Origin: Aporrectodea caliginosa
Lineage: Eukaryota; Annelida; Clitellata; Crassiclitellata; Lumbricidae
Length of the DNA: 64,000 nucleotides
Reading direction: 5' to 3'
Assembly (NCBI GenBank): GCA_020284085.1
Contig: JACEVL010000109.1
Location: forward strand, 124,001-188,000
A program made the translations under genes and the position numbers. This document shows, piece by piece, positions 19,043 to 31,264 of the stretch; the stretch's first letter is position 1, and every line of letters starts with the position of its first letter. The notes under the pieces are model-generated. The model worked only from the letters and a program-made list of their open reading frames with translations. It ran no database searches and was not told the origin of the DNA.

Positions 19043-19200
19043 GTGACCGTACACTGTCGGTGGGAAGATGAGACGGCGAGAGAAAGGACTGGCCACCCGC
19101 CCTTATATGCCGAGGCTAAGAAAATGAAGTCGCTAACGCTTCATACCCATGGCTGCCTCAGGGCTGGCTTAAGAGGCTGCTCTTCTTCTTCTCTTCTATT
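19043..19200 (+). repeat. Dispersed repeat family Y, copy 1
   Basis: Shares GGGAAGATGAGACGGCGAG, GAAAGGACTGGCCACCCGC and AAATGAAGTCGCTAACGCTTC, then CCATGGCTGCCTCAGGGCT with copies at 21212-21265 (+), 24975-25090 (-) and 52305-52485 (-). I do not recognise the family. Confidence 0.6.
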
Positions 19201-20190
19201 TTCTTATTCTAGCATGAAACCACAACAACAGAAACTATCTCAAGGTCCGACAGACTTGGATCTAGCTAGGCTATTATGGCCATTGATGCATTTTTCTGCC
19301 TTTCAGCCGATAATTCTTCAACAAGGTCAAGGAGTTCATAAGTGCTATTGCTAGAAGTTAAATGACATATTAAGTTAGGCCCTACTTTATTTTACATGCT
19401 TCGATTATTACTGGGGGCGATAGATGAATGGTAACATCACTGGCGTGAAGAGCAGAACATTAAGTAGGAAGCGGGTTCGGTATACTCGCTAGTGTTGCTA
19501 CCCTTCCAATGGTCGACTCAGCCTGTCATTTTTGAAAGTTGTCGTTGGTAAAATGAGGAGCAGCAGGACGTGATGGGCGCCTTGCATGGCTGTCATACAG
19601 TTAAATTCGACTCCTGTAATAACTTGTAGTCAATGTTCATTCAGTTTGAATTAATTAAAGAAGTATAATTATAATATTATTATTACTATTGGACGGCGCA
19701 ATTGAAGGAGCACATACATACCTACCTACCTACTTACTTACTTACTAATAAATAAACTTCTCATTACGAATTCGTCATTTTGTATTGCAGGCTGCCTGTT
19801 CTGTTAGTAGTTAAGATTTATGTCTTCTGTCATTTGCGTTCTTGTGAATTGTTTCAATTGCATAACAGTTACTGTAAACTGTACCGGTTGCGATGTGTCA
19901 ACCGGATTGTTTCAATAAAGGAAGAATTATTTTGCGTTCTCATGGTAGGCCCAGAGCTATCTATTTAGAACTAAATATATAGATATCGATGGTAGATATC
20001 GATGGGTTTTCTGACGTTTTCGTAAGCGATGACGCCATCTTTGGGCCTTCTGTTTTACGTCATCTTTCGATAGACGTTGTCATGGGGACGTGCAACATTT
20101 CTCAATCGTTCGTGAAAGAACTTCGAAGACGGTCAAAGCCAAAAATTTTAATAAATTTTATTAAAAATCTTTGGTCTACGCTCTAAAATC
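19201..20190. other. Unannotated stretch
   Basis: No gene seen. ATCGATGGTAGATATCGATGG near 19985 is a short tandem repeat, and (TACC)/(TACT)n lies near 19720-19745. Confidence 0.4.
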
Positions 20191-20195
20191 TTTGA

Positions 20196-20291
20196 ATCAA
20201 CAAGAATTTCAAGACGGTCGACGTTTTACATCTTCGAAAGAGCAAGAAATCTTCTAATGAACAAGAATTTCAAGTCGGTCGACGTTTTAAG
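20196..20291. repeat. Short tandem duplication
   Basis: AACAAGAATTTCAAG, then GGTCGACGTTTTA occurs at about 20198-20228 and again at 20259-20289, 61 bp apart, with CTTCGAAAGAGCAAG between. Confidence 0.7.
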
Positions 20292-20466
20292 CAATCGCAG
20301 ACAGCAAGAAAACAGCACAACGAACAGACTGTATGCGACCACACATGCGAAGATTCGAGTAAGAAATTTCTTTTTTTGCATTAATTAAGAAATAGATTAT
20401 TCGTCGCTTCACTAAGTTGTTCGATGGTTCATTAATCAGCAAAACTAATGGGCAAATGACACCAGA

Positions 20467-20569
20467 ACACGGTCCTGGGAAACCCGGGCCATGTTCTCCA
20501 TAGGTTTCTCCCTCCAAAAAAGCCGTTGGCCTATTCCCTTCGACCCGGGTCACATGACCGTGTTTTACC
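20467..20569. repeat. Imperfect inverted repeat of about 100 bp
   Basis: AACACGGTCCTGGGAAACCCGGG at the left is mirrored by CCCGGGTCACATGACCGTGTT at the right with few mismatches. It may be a tiny MITE. No target duplication was recognised. Confidence 0.45.
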
Positions 20570-21340
20570 TTTAGCACAGAATAGATAAAGCGTAGATTGT
20601 ACAGATTAACCAAGTGTTGTTATTGGTGGCAAAGGTGTAACAACTAATAAGGCAATTGGTAAATGTGAACAGCAGTTTCGAAATCTGTTCACTGAACGGC
20701 GATATTCAAGTTAAACGTGAATCGTGTTCAACTCAAGGCACGTGTTTTCTGTCTCTATAGTTTTTTCCAGGTGTTACGCTTCTGTGTTGTAACAGATTTC
20801 CATGCATGTGATTTGTTCACTGAGACGTTATAGTTACAGTGTTTCTCATCTTACTTTAATTTTAGACCTACTCACACTTCACCTTCAAATTTTCTGTCGC
20901 CTTCGACATTCTGCCGAAACTTCGTCAGTGGTGGGTGATCTGTAATCTACGAACCCCGTCCGATAAGCAGTCAGTTCGTGTATTGCATGCAACGTCTGGG
21001 AGTTTCCATTCATCTTTTGGCTCAGGACACGCAGAGGAAGGTAGGATATATGATCGTGTAATCAGCAAAGAAATGGCATACCTGACTGAGACTTCGATGG
21101 AGACTGTTTTTTGCTCTTCTGGCGTAGGGTTAGAATACACCTCTCTGAGGGCTGTTCTTAATAGATATGTCTAATATATATTAGTTACTTCCTCAGCTAT
21201 AATAAATTTACTGACCGTAAATTGTCAGTGGGAAGATCAGACGGCGAGAGAAAGGAGTGACCACCGGAATTCGTATGCCCGCGAACATTGTCTCAGTGGC
21301 GGACAGTCGGCTTTTCATTTAGCTTGTGATGTCGTTTTTA
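20570..21340. other. Mostly unannotated; contains a partial family Y copy
   Basis: The only recognisable part is 21212-21265, a fragment of family Y (CAGTGGGAAGATCAGACGGC then GAGAGAAAGGAGTG). Confidence 0.45.
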
Positions 21341-21344
21341 ATAA

Positions 21345-21440
21345 GGCTTGGCGTTGTAATTGTAAATGTGACTGAACATTTATATAGCGCCGCTAACAGA
21401 GCGAAACATGAGGGACGCTCTTTGCGCTAGCCTATGTGAT
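21345..21440 (-). mobile_element. LINE 3' end with ATTTATATAGCGCC signature
   Basis: TGTAATTGTAAATGTGACTG (tail) is followed by AACATTTATATAGCGCCGC, the reverse complement of the GGCGCTATATAAAT end found in many LINE fragments of this window. Confidence 0.55.
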
Positions 21441-21939
21441 GAAAGATGTCATTAAGACCTACACTTTTACATCTGTTAAATAGCAGAACAATGCACAGTA
21501 AAGTAGAAGGTTCACCAGTGGCAATCCGATGCGCACAAGTGGAATCAACCAACGGATTCTCATCAACAATACACTAGATTACACTATGTGTCGCATAATA
21601 TAGCGCCTTTTGAGTCTGCTACCTCACATGACTATTTAGCTCGTCTAATTGTTTAAGTCCGTTTAAAGATAATTTGAAAGTGTTTGCTGAAGAGGATTAA
21701 ATGCAACAGCACGTACAAACAGCGGAAGAGTGTTTCAAGAGGAAGATCCGAGACATGAGATGACAGTCAGCTCGAGTTGATAGACGGAAGCGTTGCACCT
21801 GCGTGGCATCACGAGCAGCTGAGCGCAACGATCGCTGACCTGCTTGACCTTACATATAATTATGTAGGCTATGTCAGGGCGTGCCGAGAAAGCCTTAATA
21901 GTGCACTAGTGCATCTATTGTATGTAGCTTAACCCATTT

Positions 21940-22135
21940 TATAATTGTAATTGTAATCGAACATTTATATAGCGCCGCTCAAAAATCAGCAGCGCTCTCG
22001 ACCTGCGTCAGTGCCTGCATCAGGAAACAAGAAAGTCTTAAGACGTCTACGGAACTGGGAAGGAGAGAGGGCTAGTAACTCAAGGCGAAGAGACTGAGGA
22101 AGAGACAAGCTGTAATAAATATCGCTAGGTGACGG
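21940..22135 (-). mobile_element. LINE 3' end with C-terminal coding relic
   Basis: On the minus strand the words SQFRRRLKTFLF precede a GGCGCTATATAAATG signature and a (TTACAA)n-type tail. FRxxLKTFLF is the usual C-terminus of CR1/L2-like RT proteins. Confidence 0.62.
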
Positions 22136-22339
22136 TAACGTAAAGTGTCCATTTATATTGCATGAATATTAAAAAATCAATCAACGTCCTTGCGACAAAA
22201 GGAAACCAAACAAGGCTCCATCGCAGAGGAATCTTGTACTTTATTCTTTTCTGTAATGATACTGCAATCTGTCATAACGTGTAATAATATTAATCTTCGT
22301 GGGTTTCCTGTGTTTCTTTAGGTACCGGTGAGGCGACGG

Positions 22340-22460
22340 AGGCGAGCTGGGATGGGTGTGACGAGATTGAGGCGAGAAGGGATGGGTGTGACGAGATTGA
22401 GGCGAGAAGGGATGGGTGTGACGAGATTGAGGCGAGATTGTGATGGGTGTGGTGGGTGCC
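22340..22460. repeat. 30-bp minisatellite
   Basis: Three to four copies of GATGGGTGTGACGAGATTGA plus GGCGAGAAGG. Confidence 0.85.
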
Positions 22461-22512
22461 CTAGGCTCTGTCGTGTGTTTTGTTATGTATTAGGGGTGTA
22501 TTTGTTGTAGTC

Positions 22513-22605
22513 CTGGCGGGCCGCTGGCGTGGTGTTAAAACCCGTAAGCTCATTATGGCAGGAGGGGCCACTGGCGTGGCATTAAACCCCGCAAGCCCCG
22601 TATTA
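22513..22605. repeat. Two-copy tandem repeat of about 47 bp
   Basis: GGCCGCTGGCGTGG then TTAAAACCCGTAAGC is repeated as GGCCACTGGCGTGG then TTAAACCCCGCAAGC. Confidence 0.75.
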
Positions 22606-22655
22606 TTACTTTTGAATTTGTTTTTTTATTTTCTTAATTTTGTATTGTCTTGTCG

Positions 22656-22806
22656 ATGAGCCTAGGGATGAGAATGAGGATGAGAGGGAAGAGGGTAGGA
22701 GAAGAAAGAAGGGGCAGAGGGATGAGAATGAGGATGAGAGGGACTGGGTTAGAAGGAAGAAGGGGCAGAGGAATGAGATTGAGGATGAGAGGGACTAGGT
22801 TAGGAA
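22656..22806. repeat. Purine-rich minisatellite
   Basis: About three units of GATGAGAATGAGGATGAGAG followed by GGACTGGGTTAGAAGGAAGA-type sequence and AAGGGGCAGAG. Confidence 0.75.
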
Positions 22807-23051
22807 AAAGAAGAGGCAGAGGTTGAATCAAGGCAGGGCAACTACAGTAGAGTCCGAAAGAAATTCTACTTAAAGACGATAAAGATCACCCGAAGGTACA
22901 GTATATCGGAAGTTTAATGTATGCAAGAGCTGATGAGGTCAAATGCTAATTATTTTATTATTCTAGTCTAGTAGGTATACACTGATATGGACTTTGAGAT
23001 GGACTCATACGAAATGCTCTGTCTCTCTGTCTCTGTGTGTGTATGTCTGTC

Positions 23052-23084
<33 letters not shown>

Positions 23085-23905
23085 TTTCTCTCTCTCTCAA
23101 ATTGCCTCTAAATTAAAGTATTGACGTCTAGCACGCTAATCTAATATTATTCATTCATTCATTTATTCTATGTCTCCCTGTCTGACTCTATCACTGTATC
23201 TCCCAGTCTCTGTCTTCTGTGTCTCTGTCTCGATCTTTCTCTCGACATAATATACATGTAAGGCTGAGACACGTGTAACCGTGGTCACTGGTCCATTTTG
23301 CAAGGCTATACGAGACGGTCTTTCGGTTTGTCGGCAGTCCATTTAATACTGTTCGGTAGAGGAGTGAGGGAGAGGGAGAAACAGGAATGAAGAGAGGATT
23401 TCTCCAGAAGGCACATGCTTTGTCACATTAGGGCGCAAATGTTCTGCGCGTAGTAGGTTAGTTTGTAACAAAGAGGAATGTGTCATTCGACTAACTTATA
23501 AACTTTTTGCAGAGTTCTGCAACGAAAAGAAGATGACGAATATCAGACAAGTGCAATCATCCAATCGAGATGTGACGCAAACGAAAACAGACGATATTCT
23601 GCTGAGTAATTCTTGAACTAGAGGACTTTTGAGATGGCTTCGGGAACGATCATCCTGAATGGAATTTTCGAAATTTAACTTCGATTATCAAAACAATTCG
23701 ACTACATGGTGCAGGCTATCTACGAATCAACGTTCTTTGTCTAAAAATATCAACCAATATTCGAATTGCTGTGTTGTTCGTTGTAAAATTACAGTCGCTT
23801 TCCTAAATTTCACAGGTTGATATCAGCCGTTATATATCCAGCAGAAAGAGCGGTACCTTCTTGGCTGCACTCCATCCTCCTTGTCTGATCTATGTCGACC
23901 TGTCT
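22807..23905. other. Unannotated stretch with CTGT/CTCT microsatellites
   Basis: Microsatellites at about 23018-23098 and 23175-23240; otherwise no feature that I can name. Confidence 0.45.
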
Positions 23906-23912
23906 CCAGTGT

Positions 23913-24785
23913 TGTATAAATTACATTGCAAATGTAATTCAATTATAATTGCAATTACATGCTTGTAAATGTAATTGAATTACAATTATTACAATTACTT
24001 GATTGTGAAAGTAATTGAATTATAATTACATTTTGACTGTAATTCAATGACCAATTACTGTTCAATTGTTCCTTTAAAATTGGCAAATGATTTATAATTT
24101 TTTCCCATAATTTTTAATGTAGGCCTACTCTATTTTTAAACTAAAACAGTCAATGTGCCTAAGGCCTGTAAATTGTAATCAATACATTAAATTGTATTAT
24201 AAGTTTGTCAAGTATCCAAAATACGATTTACAATTATGACCGATTAAAACAAGTTAGGGTTTATTTGAAATTAGGAGTAAAAGTTTTTCATAATGATAGT
24301 CTGTTAGAGAACTTAGTTGATTGCGCATTTGTCCAGCTGTGCTAAAGAGACGCTCAACCAGAGCTGATGATGGAAGCTCTGTTATCTGTAGGCAGCCGCA
24401 GTAAGCTAGCTGAGAATGAGTGCATGACTGCTTGGATAGTCTGATAATAATGGTCAGCCCTTGCCCTTGGGGTGTATCAAAGTGTGCTGTAAGATTGTAA
24501 CAGCGGTGTAAGGATAGAATAATGTTGACAATTATGCTGACATGCAATTATAGCGCAGAGCAGTTTATTCAATTAAACGGGTGGCCCGGGTCAACCCGGC
24601 AGGCTGGCATCGTTGCTGACTTTATGAAAGTAATTCGTAATTTACACTTCATTCAATTACAAATTACATGCAATATTGTAATTGAAATACAATTACAATT
24701 ACTGGACTTGAAATGTAATGTTATTCAATTACAACTACAATTACGGAACTTGTAATTCAACTACGTAATTCAATTAGCCCACATG
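23913..24785 (-). mobile_element. hAT element with AATTACAATTA-rich ends
   Basis: About 140 bp at each end is built of TGTAATTGAATTACAATTAC-like words in inverted arrangement. Between them lies a minus-strand hAT C-terminal relic. The outermost left end reads CAGTGTTGTATAAATTACA. I could not confirm a target duplication. Confidence 0.6.
24254..24547 (-). pseudogene. hAT transposase C-terminal dimerisation relic
   Basis: The frame reads LPSSALVERLFSTAGQMRNQ, LSSLTDYHYEKLLLLISNK. S-x-x-ERLFS-x-AG followed by R-x-x-L...EKLLLL is the hAT dimerisation signature. The upstream catalytic part is absent. Confidence 0.78.
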
Positions 24786-24974
24786 TTACGCCAATCATTT
24801 CACAGTAACCTGCCTTGGCCGTGGAGGCCGAAATACCATTTCGGAGTCTTGGCCTATCCCCTTATGTATACCGAATTTGGGGATATAGCCTACCCGCCAT
24901 GACCCCGTCGCCGTTACCAAAAATGTGTGCCCGCTCACAGTGAATCATATTATGACGAACTGTCAATTGAAACT

Positions 24975-25090
24975 AACGTACCAGAGTGGTAGCCATGGAC
25001 ATGAAGTGTTAGCAACTAAATTTTCTTAGCCTCGGCAGTCCTCTCCTTCGCCGTCTGCTCTTCCCACAGACCTCCGTGGGAGTATACCTT
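24975..25090 (-). repeat. Dispersed repeat family Y, copy 3
   Basis: Reverse complement of the 19043-19200 repeat: CATGAAGTGTTAGCAACT, CTTAGCCTCGGC, CAGTCCTCTCCTTCGCCGTC, TCTTCCCACAGAC. Confidence 0.6.
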
Positions 25091-25688
25091 TTCGATTGGT
25101 AAATGGCCGAGTTCAAGTGAAGTAGCGCTGCAATTGATGGTAAACCGATAATATAGCCCAAGCTTAACCATTAGACAGTTTTCCCCTGGTCAGTTGAATA
25201 AGAATAGCGACATTTTGTTATTGACTAATAAACTAAATAATTTTTTATTATTTTAAGTAAGTCTACGTTATATATATATAGGCCTATATTATATATATAT
25301 AGGCTATTGTGTGTATATGTGTGTGTGTGTGTGTGTATAGGTTAGGCTAAGTAGGCCTACTGTGTGTAATTATTTGGACCAAAGTCGTGCATGTGTGGCT
25401 CCAATCATTTTACTACCATGGCAGTTATATCGCTAACTGATATCAACCAACCAGCCAGAATGCAGTCACCCAATCAGTAGGCCTAGTCTAAATCAGTCAG
25501 TTATCTAACTAGTAAGTCAGCCAACCAGTGAGTCAATCACCCAACCAGTCAGACAGTCAATGAAGACTTACAAGTGCATGTTTATAAGAAAAGTGTATTG
25601 CGTTGTAGATATTGATTGTTGCCTCATCATAAGGCTGTGGCACACCGCACACGTGGGCTACATCCTACATGTGTACATGCCTCATGCG
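25091..25688. other. Unannotated stretch
   Basis: Contains TATA/GT microsatellites (25270-25340) and an imperfect AGTCAGCCAACCAG-type repeat near 25490-25560. No gene seen. Confidence 0.45.
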
Positions 25689-25696
25689 GTTATAGA

Positions 25697-27589
25697 CAGT
25701 GGCGGTTTTACCGGGGGGGCTAGGGGGCTGTAGCCCCCCTAGATGGAAAGTTAGCCCCCTAGTTTTTCTCAGCCCCCTATGCACACTTTAGCCCCCCTAG
25801 TTTAACGTTTACTTAATTAGCCATACATTGCCTACAATGCCTGTGCTTAATTCTCAATGGATCAACAGATTTTGAGTAAACTCCTTTGTGGATAATGTTG
25901 ATCTGTAAATCTTGGAACCTGTTGCATATCACAATCACATTCACATATCACAGACTCCTGCACTGCTGCTTCAATCAGAGTGCTCCGATGATCGGATCCA
26001 TCATCCAAGCACATGTCTATCTATTATACTAATTGCTGCCCTGTTACTACAGAAGGGCTGGGGTGTTCAAGAAGAGACTGAAGAACAGATTACAGCCTGG
26101 GCAGCCGAGATTAGGCCAGCCGCAAGCACTCAATGACCCTGCACGCTGGGGTGACATCAGCTTTAGGAGCAGGGATAGCAGCAGGGCAACAGCAACACCA
26201 AGAGGGGGATAGACAGACAGTGGCAGGCAGAATTACAGCCTCTGCGTACTATAATAGTGTAAACTGTAGGTGTGTGTGACTATTTTGTGTATACAGAGTA
26301 GTGTGTGCTAGAATACGTTTCGGCACGCACATAGGTCTACACAAATTAATGGATAAATTCATTGTAAGAAGTAAAAAAAAGAAAAGCTGATGAGCTACAC
26401 GATGAACTTTCTACGGCATTGATAACGCTATGACAGGTATGTAAAATGAGTACACATGGGATGGAATCATTCATGGGGAACTTGCCCCAGTTTGGCAGCA
26501 ATATATTTACCCGCAAAAACTGAGGACGGGGATAGATTTTCTAACCTGCAAATGGAATTGAGGTGCATGCTTTGCAGTGAGGGATACAGCCTTCTCTCCA
26601 CAATACATTCAATTTTAATTCTAACAGTCAAATTGGTGCATTTTTGGACAATTATGAGATACAACGAATATCCATGCCGTCTTCAGCTGTCGACGGGAAT
26701 CCGTTGGTTGGTTCATCGTGTGTGCGTGGGCCCGCCACTGGTAACTCTTTCAGCTTACCGTGCATTGTTTTGCTAACTGATGCAATATATATTCGTCGTA
26801 ATGCCATTTTAGCATCATAATATTATAGGCTAACCTCTGAGTAGATATCCTGAAGCGGCGATATATAGCCTAAGACGTGATTTTAAGACAGACTGGATTA
26901 GGCCCTACACGAAATATGTTTAACAATTTCTGATGACTCTGCCCTGTGCTTTTCCTGATTTAATCACATTTACCAGGCTAACATTAACAATTCCTGTATC
27001 TCCAGCCAGTTCCGAAAGAAGCTTTTCAACCCTGAAGAGATTCAAAACTTATCTCAGCTCAAACGTGTCAAAGTAGAGATTGAATCACGTGCCTTTGCTG
27101 CTTTGCATGCTTAGTATTGAGAAGGAACATAAGTCTTGCACTTAATTAGTCTTTCACTTCTTCAAGATACCGGTAGGCTACATCAGCAGTTGTTGATAAA
27201 TTTGCAGCCATAAAAAATGGGCATCTTAATTTGTTGCTGAAAACTTAAAATATCTTGGTATAATCTTGCTAAAACTTTGCAAAGAGGTAGAAGATGTTGC
27301 ATGAACAATAAAAAGGATCATGTCGATACAAAATGTACTACACAGATGAAGTTTTTTTCCATCAGCTTTTTTTTTCATACGGACATAATCATATTTAATA
27401 GATTATTCTGTTTATCAGAACGTCAGCAGACAATAGGCCTATTAGTTTTCATTTCAGTAGGTTGCTGAAACGGGTAACCGGGGTCAGCACGCTCAGCAGT
27501 TACTGTAAGCCTATGAACACGTACATTAATGAGAAGGGGCTAAAGCACTTTGTAGCCCCCCCAGTCCAAAAACTCTAGAACCGCCACTG
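25697..27589 (+). mobile_element. hAT element with perfect 8-bp target duplication
   Basis: The inverted ends CAGTGGCGGTTTTA and the complement of TAGAACCGCCACTG carry GGGGGGCTA/TAGCCCCCC next to them. The duplication GTTATAGA is at 25689-25696 and 27590-27597. A degraded transposase C-terminus lies at about 26985-27120. A LINE-like 3' fragment shared with 57620-57840 lies inside at about 26665-26880. Confidence 0.85.
26985..27120 (+). pseudogene. hAT transposase C-terminal relic
   Basis: Readable words are IPVSPASSERSFSTLKRF and KTYLSSNVSK, followed by frame breaks. SERSFSTLxRxKTYLRS is the ZMYM/KIAA-type hAT signature. The rest of the transposase is deleted or unreadable. Confidence 0.72.
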
Positions 27590-27959
27590 GTTATAGAAGC
27601 AGACTATAATGGATATAAAGCATAAAGCCATTTGAGAACCACGTCAACTCTACTGGTCTACCCGGTACCTAAAACGTTCTTCACTAGTTCTTTTTGTTTT
27701 ATTAACACACAAACATTTCCACCCTAAACAGTCCACCCATTCTCACTGAGCATTCGTCGAATCTTTTACATCGGATTTGCACAAAGCCCGGCGATGTTGT
27801 TTCCTGCTGGTTCAGTGTCGTCTATGGCTGGTGCACCAGAACAGTCCTCGAACGGCGCTACAAAAGTGACAAAAGATGCGACAAACATTGCAGTTAGGAT
27901 GCATACACAGCTTACACCTATTTAGCAAGCATAAATAAACGGGAATAAATCTATGTATG

Positions 27960-28100
27960 TGACTCGATCGGACCTCCTTAATTCGGACTGCCCTTTGGTC
28001 AACCCCTCTGACTCGACGCAGCGCTCGTGAATGAGGTGCCCTACGCTTGGCTTTCGAGTGGCGCTTTAGAAGTTTGGAGATTACGATTACGATTAACAGT
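27960..28100 (+). repeat. Dispersed repeat family W, copy 2
   Basis: CAGCGCTCGTGAATGAGGTG, CTTGGCTTTCGAGTGGCGC, TTTAGAAGTTTGGAGATTAC, then GATTACGATTA tail. Confidence 0.65.
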
Positions 28101-28191
28101 GCATATGAAAACCTCACAAAGTAGGAAAATTGATTTGCGAGAAACTCGCTAAGAAGTTAAGTAGGCCTATATAGGGTCTATTTATATTATG

Positions 28192-28330
28192 GACCTTCAC
28201 TTGGTATCTCTGAACAACCCTTCTGCCAAGACGCAGCTCTTGTGAATGAGCTGTTTGTGCTGTGATTAGCTTTAACGCAGGCCTACTGCTTGAGTAATTT
28301 CGAGATTAGGCCTACGATTACGATCGAGTA
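28192..28330 (+). repeat. Dispersed repeat family W, copy 3
   Basis: GGACCTTCACTTGGTATCTC, CAGCTCTTGTGAATGAGCTG, then a GATTAGGCCTACGATTACGA tail interrupted by TAGGCCTA. Confidence 0.6.
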
Positions 28331-29112
28331 GGCATAAATGGGTCAAACAAGTTCTTCGTATATTAGGCCTATGTACATTGTACATTCCTCATACATAACC
28401 TAGTTGTGTAATCTGCAATGGTTAATGCGAAAGCTATGTTATATTATGTAGGACATTTGAAGCTCATATGACAACATAATTCTCATCTGGACTTCGCATG
28501 TCCAGCATAATTATGGAAATAAGTGGGCCAATAGATGTGGGGCATGTCCAATTTATGATGCTGTTGGAGTGCTCATTATAACAGGTACAATAGCTAGTTT
28601 TCGATCTGCATATGTTTCCAATTCTAAAGGCAGTTTCTTGAGAATTAATTTTGCCGATCTTCGCTATACTGTGTAATCGGATAAAAGATAAAATGTGTGA
28701 AACACGGCCTAGGCCTAGACCTACATGTCGTCGGGTATTAGGTGTGTTTCACTGACAAAACGTGCTCAGTTGACATCGTCGAGTGAGTTGACTTGTCTGG
28801 AGTGCAGTGTTATTTCTATTAAACTGTAACTGAAATAGCAAAATAACTGAATAACAGTGGCAGTGGTTCTAACACAGACTACAGTGGTTCTAACACAGAC
28901 TAAAGTGGTTCTAACACAGACTAAACGTCTTCTGAACCACTTAAAACCCTTGTTATGTTATGTTATGTTAACACTGCTGGAATGTGCAGTGTGTAGTTAA
29001 TAGTTATAGTTTCGAGAGATTAGTTCAACAACACCTGCAGGATTTCATTCTAATACCTGACATTTTACTTACCAGTTCATATATATAGTTTGACGGTTTG
29101 AGGAAGAGTGTG
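28331..29112. other. Unannotated stretch with a 21-bp triplication
   Basis: At 28861-28923 CAGTGGTTCTAACACAGACTA is present three times in a row, followed by a (TTATG)n run near 28955. No gene seen. Confidence 0.55.
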
Positions 29113-29120
29113 CAGTTGAC

Positions 29121-29264
29121 CAGTGGCGTAGATCATGGGGGAGGGGACAGAGGGACTGTCGCCCCCAAAGTTTTGACTTCGGCCCTCCTGTCCCCCCAAA
29201 ATGTAAAATTCCGGCCCACAACAAATTCTGTCCCCCCAAAGTTATGTACAGATTTTCGCCTCTG
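29121..29264. mobile_element. 144-bp hAT MITE with perfect 8-bp target duplication
   Basis: The ends CAGTGGCGTAGATC and the complement CAGAGGCGAAAATC are inverted. The duplication CAGTTGAC is at 29113-29120 and 29265-29272. CCCCCCAAA words inside are characteristic of the CAGTGGCG group. Confidence 0.82.
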
Positions 29265-29272
29265 CAGTTGAC

Positions 29273-31065
29273 ATTTCTGAGTATTTTAGGCACTGTTTTA
29301 AAACGATCATCGATTTGTGTTTGTTGGTCATATTGCAAGTTCTTCTGCAGAGTTTCGCTGTCTAAGTAGTTTTATTTCCAATTTGACAATGATGACCCGC
29401 AGTAAGAGCTCAAAGTTTCCACGTACCCGTGGTGACCTAATTTGAAGTCGCGTGCATCGATGATTATGAAACGATCTTCGTGTGACTATTCGTCTTAACC
29501 AGTTCTTATAATATATTTCATTGATGGCAGCCTCAAGGGTGCATAAACGCGACCAAAATTACTAAACTGATAACATTCGCCTCACCTTAGGCACAGCAAA
29601 TTGAGTCGGGTCATACTTGTGGTAAAACTTGAACTCGCAATTTTTCAATAGCAGTCAATCATTGTGAACAGACCTATGGCTACCTACGTTTTTAAAACCT
29701 TGCAACTCGTTTGCTATTTGTTATAAAGACATGCGGTTTTCACCTATTCAATCAGCAATTCCAGCGCATTTCAGTTCAATACTAAATCCAGTTTCAGACT
29801 TTGTGAGGTTTTCTCAACAATGCAACATAGCTTATAACATAGAACTTTGATATTTCACATGCGTACGTATTATGGCCAGTGGACTTTATAGGCAATGCGC
29901 TAACATTAAAAACATTATAACCTCATGTTTTATAGGCATATATATATATATGTTGTATACATAATATGTATATATATAACGGTATTCACGCTTGGGTCAA
30001 AGGTCTAAATATGAGGCAATCTATAAAAGGACAATAACTAGGCATTTACCATTCAGCACACGCGCTCAGATACATTTATTTATACGTCGTTGTTCTTGTT
30101 AATTTAGCAGCGAGATAAACTACACAGGATATATTTATACGACCACGTAATTTACTACAGAGATGGTAGGCCTATATAGCCTACCCATGCATAATAAAAC
30201 ACGAAATATACGCAAATCCATACAATCGTACCCATATTATACATGGCTAATATACTACGACTATTATTATATATGTATCGTATATATATATGCGTCTGTC
30301 GTATGTTTTATATACATAAATATAATCGTTGCGTAGGTCGCCATGTGTGGCTTATGTATATTTAGCCATTAATTTGGCGAATCGCCATTCGAGTCACGCA
30401 CGCGTCCGCGCGGACTGCGGCGTTATTGCGTGAATATGTTTATAAATAGTTGCTTGGAGCAGAGACAAGACGTCGGCTGTAATTCAGCGCAACACTTGTA
30501 TGGAATATCGAGATAATAATGTGACATACGCGCCTCTATTATTTAGGCTTAATAACATTTATATATACGAGCATATATATAGCCTATACTTAGGCCTTAA
30601 TGACAGAGGCGTATATATACACATACATGTGAAGGGGGAGCTCCTGTAAATCCCATACACGCCTAAGCACAACATCCGCCGATGAAGCATGCACGCGAAA
30701 TATTCCGCGTATATATCCGACTTCCAGACAAAGGGAAATGGCCGTGTGTGCTCATCATGTATGGATGCACTTTTCCAGCCAGTGATGAAGGGAAGGAAAG
30801 TGAGAAAGGTTCTATGAACGAATGGCTGCGTGACGAAAGAACACGAGAGCATTAATCAAAGTGTGTCCGGTGGTAACGTGAATACGGTCATATGCAAATA
30901 TGAGCAGATGATGGTAGTAGATTTCGTTTATTAAGATAGGCTACTAAGTTGACATACCGCAACTTGTGTACATGTGATAATGAAAGCAATGAAATTAAAA
31001 CTATCAGTTTATGCCTATAGTTAGAATGAGAGTAAGATCTAGACAGCCCGAATGGTCCGATAGAG
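29273..31065. other. Unannotated AT-rich stretch
   Basis: TATA microsatellites at about 29938-29982, 30265-30300 and 30555-30580. I see no gene. Confidence 0.45.
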
Positions 31066-31129
31066 ATGAGAGATTGTGAAGCAACCGAGAATTATTTTGT
31101 GGAATTCAGGAATGAGATCGTTTCAGCGA

Positions 31130-31262
31130 CGAGGTGTAGTGTGGTATCGCGCCTTCTCAGTGGTTGGCCTCTCTCTCTGGAACGGGCTTCCTTTGGTGCT
31201 GGCCGCGCTGAGTTTCTTGTAAGGCGCTATATAAATGGCCATATACATACATACATACATAC
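31130..31262 (+). mobile_element. LINE 3' end (C-terminal relic, GGCGCTATATAAAT, ATAC tail)
   Basis: CGCGCCTTCTCAGTGGTTGG encodes RAFSVVG, followed by LSLWNGLP, the LINE C-terminal motif. AAGGCGCTATATAAATGG and a (CATA)n tail follow. Confidence 0.68.
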
Positions 31263-31264
31263 TC

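Noticed and set aside
28861..28923. CRISPR-like direct repeats
   Set aside because: Three contiguous 21-bp repeats without spacers, in an animal genome.
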